Below are positions 22,947 through 26,137 of a stretch of 26,137 nt of DNA, in pieces. Position 1 is the stretch's first letter, and every line of letters begins with the position of its first letter. Source of the stretch: Brevundimonas sp. GTDB taxonomy: Bacteria > Pseudomonadota > Alphaproteobacteria > Caulobacterales > Caulobacteraceae. A program made the translations under genes and the position numbers. The stretch is taken from assembly GCA_012270135.1 (NCBI GenBank), contig JAAXIW010000251.1, positions 29,033 to 55,169 on the forward strand. Direction: 5' to 3'. Below the pieces are notes generated by a model, which saw only the letters and a list, made by a program, of their open reading frames with translations, searched no databases and was not told the origin of the DNA.

Positions 22947-23981
22947 ATGTTGAGCGTCTTCATCATCGCCGAAGCGGGCGTGAACCATAACGGCGACCCG
23001 GATCGGGCCCTCGCCATGGTCGATGTGGCGCGGCAGGCCGGCGCGGACGCGATCAAGTTCCAGACCTTCTCGACCGACAAGGTCATCGGTCCCACCGCCG
23101 AGAAGGCCGAGTACCAGAAGCGCGAGACCGGCGAAGGCAGTCAGCGCGACATGGTGCGCCCTCTCGAAATGTCGGAAGACCTGCACCGACGGCTGGGCGA
23201 CCGCTGCCGAGACCAGGGCGTGGAATTCATGTCGACGCCCTTCGACGAGGAGGCCGCCGACTTCCTGCTCGACCTCGGCATGAAGCGGATCAAGGTCCCC
23301 TCCGGCGAGATCGTGAACCACCCCTTCCTGCGCTTTCTCGCCTCGAAGGACCGTCCGCTGATCGTCTCGACCGGCATGGCCGATCTACAGGAGAGCGAGG
23401 AGGCCGTGGCGGTCATCGCCGCGACCCGGGCGGATTGCGGCTTCACCGGCCCGATAGAGGAGATGGTGACGGTCCTGCATTGCACGTCCAACTATCCCGC
23501 CGCCTGTTCCGACGTGAATCTGCGCGCCATGCGGACCATCGCCGAGGCCACCAGCCTGCCGGTAGGCTATTCGGATCACACGCTGGGCGTCGCGGTCTCG
23601 ACCGCCGCCGTCGGGCTCGGCGCCGTGGTCATCGAGAAGCATTTCACCCTCGACAGCACCCTTCCCGGCCCGGATCATCGCGCCTCCCTCGAGCCCGACG
23701 AGCTGGCCCGGCTGGTCCGTCAGATTCGCGACGTCGAGGCCGCGCTCGGATCGCCGGTCAAGGCGCCGACCGAGTCCGAAATTCCTGTCCGCGCCGTGGT
23801 CCGCCGCTCGGTCACGGCTCGTCGCGGCCTGCCGGCGGGGCACACCCTGACACCGGAGGACCTGATCCTGCTGCGGCCCGCGACGGGCGTGCCGGCCAAG
23901 GCGCTGGACGACGTCATCGGCCGAACCCTGAAGACCCCGGTCGCCGAGGGGGTCCCGCTGCAGTGGGAGCATCTGGCCTGA
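22947..23981 (+). CDS. neuB: N-acetylneuraminate/legionaminate synthase
   Basis: Condenses phosphoenolpyruvate with a six-carbon N-acetyl sugar to give a nine-carbon nonulosonic acid. The 344 residues comprise a TIM barrel (about 1-270) and a C-terminal SAF (antifreeze-like) domain (about 280-344). Conserved blocks: EAGVNHNG at 9-16, KFQT at 37-40, STPFD at 96-100, PSGEI at 118-122, GYSDHT at 207-212 and KHFTLD at 231-236, the last two giving the metal-binding H211 and H232, then GPDHRASLEP at 241-250. NeuB, LegI and PseI cannot be separated with certainty by eye; the neighbouring NeuC-like gene excludes the pseudaminate route, which uses PseG. GGAGGT (22939-22944) is only 2 nt from the ATG, so the TTG at 22950 may be the true start. 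Confidence 0.95.
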   Translation: MLSVFIIAEAGVNHNGDPDRALAMVDVARQAGADAIKFQTFSTDKVIGPTAEKAEYQKRETGEGSQRDMVRPLEMSEDLHRRLGDRCRDQGVEFMSTPFDEEAADFLLDLGMKRIKVPSGEIVNHPFLRFLASKDRPLIVSTGMADLQESEEAVAVIAATRADCGFTGPIEEMVTVLHCTSNYPAACSDVNLRAMRTIAEATSLPVGYSDHTLGVAVSTAAVGLGAVVIEKHFTLDSTLPGPDHRASLEPDELARLVRQIRDVEAALGSPVKAPTESEIPVRAVVRRSVTARRGLPAGHTLTPEDLILLRPATGVPAKALDDVIGRTLKTPVAEGVPLQWEHLA

Positions 23982-23983
23982 CG

Positions 23984-25120
23984 ATGCGCCGCGTCTGCTA
24001 CGTCAGCGGCACGCGGGCGGACTTCGGCCTCATGAGCCGGACGCTGGCGGCCATCGAGGCCCATCCCGACCTGTCGCTGTCGCTGATGGTCACCGGCATG
24101 CACCTGTCGACCGCCCACGGTCACACGGTCGACGAGATCGAGCGCGCCGGCCTGACCATCGCCGCTCGCGTTCCGGTCCCGACGGAACCCGCCACCGGCG
24201 CCACCATGGCGCGGAACATCGGGGCGATGACCGCCGCCTTCGTCGACGCGCTGGAGACCGAACGGCCCGATGTGGTCCTGCTGCTCGGTGACCGCGGCGA
24301 GATGCTGGCCGGGGCGCTGGCCGCCATCCACCTCAACATCCCCGTGGCCCACGCCTGCGGCGGCGAGCGGTCGGGGACCATCGACGAGCCGGTGCGCCAC
24401 GCGATCTCCAAACTGTCCCACCTGCATTTCGCCGCCACCGAGGGCGCGCGTGAACGGCTGGTGAAGATGGGTGAGGCGCCGGAGTACATCCATGTGATCG
24501 GCGCGCCCGGCATCGACGGGCTCGACGACGATCCGCGGGCCGGTCGGGAGGTGGTCGCAGAGCGCCACGGGCTGGGCCCCGACCGCCCGATCGCCCTGTT
24601 CGTCTATCATCCGGTGCTGCAGGAGGCGGAGCGGGCCGAGGCCGACACGGGCGTGCTGATCGACGCCCTGCGGGACGCCGGCTGCCAGGTCATCGCCCTG
24701 ATGCCCAATTCGGACGCGGGCAGCGACGGGGTGCGCCGCGCCCTGGACGCCGCGGCCACCCATCCGGACGTGCGGGTGCTGACCCACCTGCCGCGCGAGG
24801 CTTTTCTCGACGCCCTCGCCGCCGCGGACATCATGGTCGGCAATTCCAGTTCCGGGATCACCGAATCCGCCAGCTTCGGCACGCCGGTGCTCAACGTCGG
24901 TCGCCGCCAGAACCTGCGCGAACGGAACGCCAACCTGCTGGACGTCCCGGTGGAGGCCGGTCCGGTCCGGGACGGGATCGCGCGGCTGCTGGCCCACGGC
25001 CGCTTTCCGTCCGCCAACATCTACAGCGTGCCGGGCGGCACCGCGGCCGGCCGGATCGCCGCCCTGCTGGCGGACGCGCCGCTGGACGAGAGCCTGCTGA
25101 TGAAGGTCAACCGGTACTGA
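23984..25120 (+). CDS. neuC: Hydrolysing NDP-sugar 2-epimerase (NeuC/LegG)
   Basis: Removes the nucleotide and inverts C2 of a UDP- or GDP-activated N-acetyl sugar, giving ManNAc (NeuC) or 2,4-diacetamido-trideoxymannose (LegG), the substrate for the adjacent synthase. It has 378 residues in a GT-B-like fold. Motifs: SGTRADFG at 8-15, LLGDRGEML at 100-108 with D103 and E106, CGGERSGTIDE at 125-135, SHLHF at 145-149, GAPGID at 173-178, H209, and GNSSSGITE at 286-294 binding the diphosphate. It begins 2 nt after the neuB stop. An aminotransferase start downstream and acyltransferases nearby favour the legionaminate branch over plain sialic acid, but this is inference. Confidence 0.93.
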   Translation: MRRVCYVSGTRADFGLMSRTLAAIEAHPDLSLSLMVTGMHLSTAHGHTVDEIERAGLTIAARVPVPTEPATGATMARNIGAMTAAFVDALETERPDVVLLLGDRGEMLAGALAAIHLNIPVAHACGGERSGTIDEPVRHAISKLSHLHFAATEGARERLVKMGEAPEYIHVIGAPGIDGLDDDPRAGREVVAERHGLGPDRPIALFVYHPVLQEAERAEADTGVLIDALRDAGCQVIALMPNSDAGSDGVRRALDAAATHPDVRVLTHLPREAFLDALAAADIMVGNSSSGITESASFGTPVLNVGRRQNLRERNANLLDVPVEAGPVRDGIARLLAHGRFPSANIYSVPGGTAAGRIAALLADAPLDESLLMKVNRY

Positions 25121-25121
25121 G

Positions 25122-25739
25122 ATGATCCACCTGATCGGCGCCGGAGGTCACTGCAAGGTCGTGCTGGATGCGCTGCTGCGCGGCGGCGCGGACCCCAGGG
25201 GCATTACGGTGCGGGATGCGCGGCCGGAGCGGGCGGGCGAGCTCGTCCTGGGAATCCCCGTTGCGTTTCCGGAGCTTGATGACGATCTGGCGGGTCACGC
25301 GTTCCACGTCGCGATCGGCGCCAACGAGACACGCGCCCGGCTGATGGAGACCGCGGCTCTGCGAGGCGGGACTCCGCTCCCTATCCGCCATCCATCGGCG
25401 CAGGTTTCGCCTTTCGCGGTGATCGGAGCCGGCGCCTTCGTCGGGGCGAATGCGGTGGTCGGCCCGGGAGCCGTGATCGGGCCGGGAGCGCTGATCAATC
25501 ACGGCGCGGTCGTCGACCATGACGTCGCCGTCGGCGATCACGCCTTCATCGGGGCCGGCTCGGTCCTGGGCGGCGGCGCGGCGGTGGGCGCGGGGGCGTG
25601 GCTGGGACCCCGCTCGGTGGTCGTCAGCGGCGCGCGGGTCGGAGACGGCGCCATTCTGCCGCCCGGCGGCATCGCGGCTGACGGTCCGGACGCATTCTCC
25701 TTGCCTGGCGCGGGAAGCATGGCAGGAAGACGCCCATGA
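25122..25739 (+). CDS. NeuD/LegH/PglD-like acyltransferase
   Basis: A 205-residue acyltransferase with a nucleotide-binding start (IHLIGAGGHCKVV) and about six coils of hexapeptide repeats from residue 98 to 180 (FVGANAVVGPGAVIGPGALI and onward). Histidines at H127 and H133 (VDHD) are candidates for the catalytic base, the latter matching the PglD position. It differs clearly from the minus-strand copy at 21234-21866. Behind neuC the likely role is N-acetylation of the 4-amino sugar before the 2-epimerase (LegH), or O-acetylation of the finished nonulosonic acid (NeuD). It starts 1 nt after the neuC stop, and its stop overlaps the next start as ATGA. Confidence 0.9.
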   Translation: MIHLIGAGGHCKVVLDALLRGGADPRGITVRDARPERAGELVLGIPVAFPELDDDLAGHAFHVAIGANETRARLMETAALRGGTPLPIRHPSAQVSPFAVIGAGAFVGANAVVGPGAVIGPGALINHGAVVDHDVAVGDHAFIGAGSVLGGGAAVGAGAWLGPRSVVVSGARVGDGAILPPGGIAADGPDAFSLPGAGSMAGRRP

Positions 25740-26137
25740 CCGATATCCTTAAGCTCGGCGCCCGGCGCTCGGCCACCATCCGCGAGGCGATGGCCATCAT
25801 CAACAGCACGGGGCTGCAGTTGCTCCTGTTGCTGGACGACGACGGACGGCTTCTGCGGACGGTGACCGACGGCGATCTCCGTCGCACGCTGCTGGCGGGC
25901 GCCGAGTTGAGCGACACCCTGGAGGCCCTTCCTCCGATCGAATCGGTCACGGCGCCGGACGCCATCACGCGCAAGGCGGCGCTGGAGCTGATGGACCGGC
26001 ACGAGATCAACCACCTGCCGCTGACGGACGAGGCGGGCCGGGTGGTCCGGGTGCTTGAGCGGCGCGACATCGGCCCGCCCATCCTGCTGTCGACTCCGCA
26101 CATGGGCGAGGCCGAGCTGCACTATGTGGAAGAGGCC
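25736..26137 (+). CDS. CBS-domain pair followed by a DegT/DnrJ/EryC1-type aminotransferase start, 3' end outside the window
   Basis: 134 residues are visible. Residues about 8-112 form two CBS motifs: the first with TIREAMAIINSTG and TVTDGDLRR, the second with ITRKAALELMDRHEINHLP and VVRVLERRDIG. Such pairs bind adenine nucleotides and, in legionaminate clusters, usually precede a sugar nucleotidyltransferase (PtmE). Here, however, the chain continues with ILLSTPHMGEAELHYVEEA, which matches the very N-terminus of LegC/PglE-type sugar aminotransferases rather than the GGxGTRLxPLT start of a nucleotidyltransferase. The gene is therefore read as a CBS-aminotransferase fusion, based on only about 20 residues. 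The start overlaps the neuD stop as ATGA, with AGGAAGA at 25724-25730. Confidence 0.75.
   Translation, partial: MTDILKLGARRSATIREAMAIINSTGLQLLLLLDDDGRLLRTVTDGDLRRTLLAGAELSDTLEALPPIESVTAPDAITRKAALELMDRHEINHLPLTDEAGRVVRVLERRDIGPPILLSTPHMGEAELHYVEEA

Noticed and set aside
25736..26137. PtmE-type CBS-nucleotidyltransferase
   Set aside because: This was my first reading from the CBS pair and gene order, but the residues after the second CBS motif match an aminotransferase N-terminus, not a GGxGTRL nucleotidyltransferase start.

Overview
The window is GC-rich, almost fully coding DNA from an alphaproteobacterium. A Caulobacterales-like genus such as Brevundimonas or Caulobacter is my inference, from base composition, -35/-10 sites resembling the Caulobacter TTGaC / GCTAnnwC type, and the mix of families; the window holds no rRNA or other taxonomic marker. 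It is part of a surface-polysaccharide locus (O-antigen or capsule, Wzx/Wzy type) whose repeat unit probably contains a nonulosonic acid of the legionaminic/sialic type, very likely carrying an acetamidino group.

Layout. (1) 1-4036, minus strand: a serralysin-type RTX metalloprotease that runs off the left edge, preceded by a cystathionine gamma-synthase family PLP enzyme. (2) 4287-16570, plus strand: twelve genes packed head to tail, mostly with ATGA, GTGA or TGATG overlaps. In order they are gmd, an RmlC-like epimerase, a GT2 glycosyltransferase, a CMP-nonulosonate cytidylyltransferase, an N-acetyl sugar amidotransferase (PseA/WbpG type), HisH-like glutaminase, HisF-like ammonia channel protein, a left-handed beta-helix transferase, a GSA-aminomutase-like enzyme, a PtmA-like SDR, a Wzx-like flippase, an extended SDR, and a capsule-type glycosyltransferase (thirteen genes counting gmd). 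(3) 16684-21227, plus strand, after a 113-nt gap with a likely promoter: a phytanoyl-CoA dioxygenase-like enzyme, a Wzy-like polymerase and an OafA-type O-acyltransferase with an SGNH domain. (4) 21234-21866, minus strand: a NeuD/PglD-like acyltransferase, convergent with the previous gene. (5) 21949-26137, plus strand, behind another candidate promoter: a WbpV-like reductase, neuB, neuC, a second NeuD-like gene, and the start of a gene with a CBS-domain pair that runs off the right edge.

How the genes fit together. NeuC (hydrolysing 2-epimerase), NeuB (PEP condensation) and the CMP-transferase make an activated nonulosonic acid; the NeuD-like acyltransferases and the aminotransferase fused to the last gene would act earlier, on the 4-amino sugar. 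The amidotransferase with HisH/HisF would convert an N-acetyl to an acetamidino group, with HisH releasing ammonia from glutamine. The HisF copy has Leu where the catalytic Asp11 belongs, so this is not a histidine-biosynthesis pair. Gmd and WbpV indicate GDP-4-keto-6-deoxymannose-derived and QuiNAc-type sugars. Flippase, polymerase and acyltransferase export, polymerise and decorate the chain.

Most notable points: the apparent CBS-pair/DegT-aminotransferase fusion at the right edge; the D11-less HisF in an intact amidination module; and an unassigned GSA-aminomutase-like plus SDR pair and a 2-oxoglutarate dioxygenase-like protein embedded in the pathway. No tRNA, rRNA, CRISPR array, insertion sequence or attachment site was seen.
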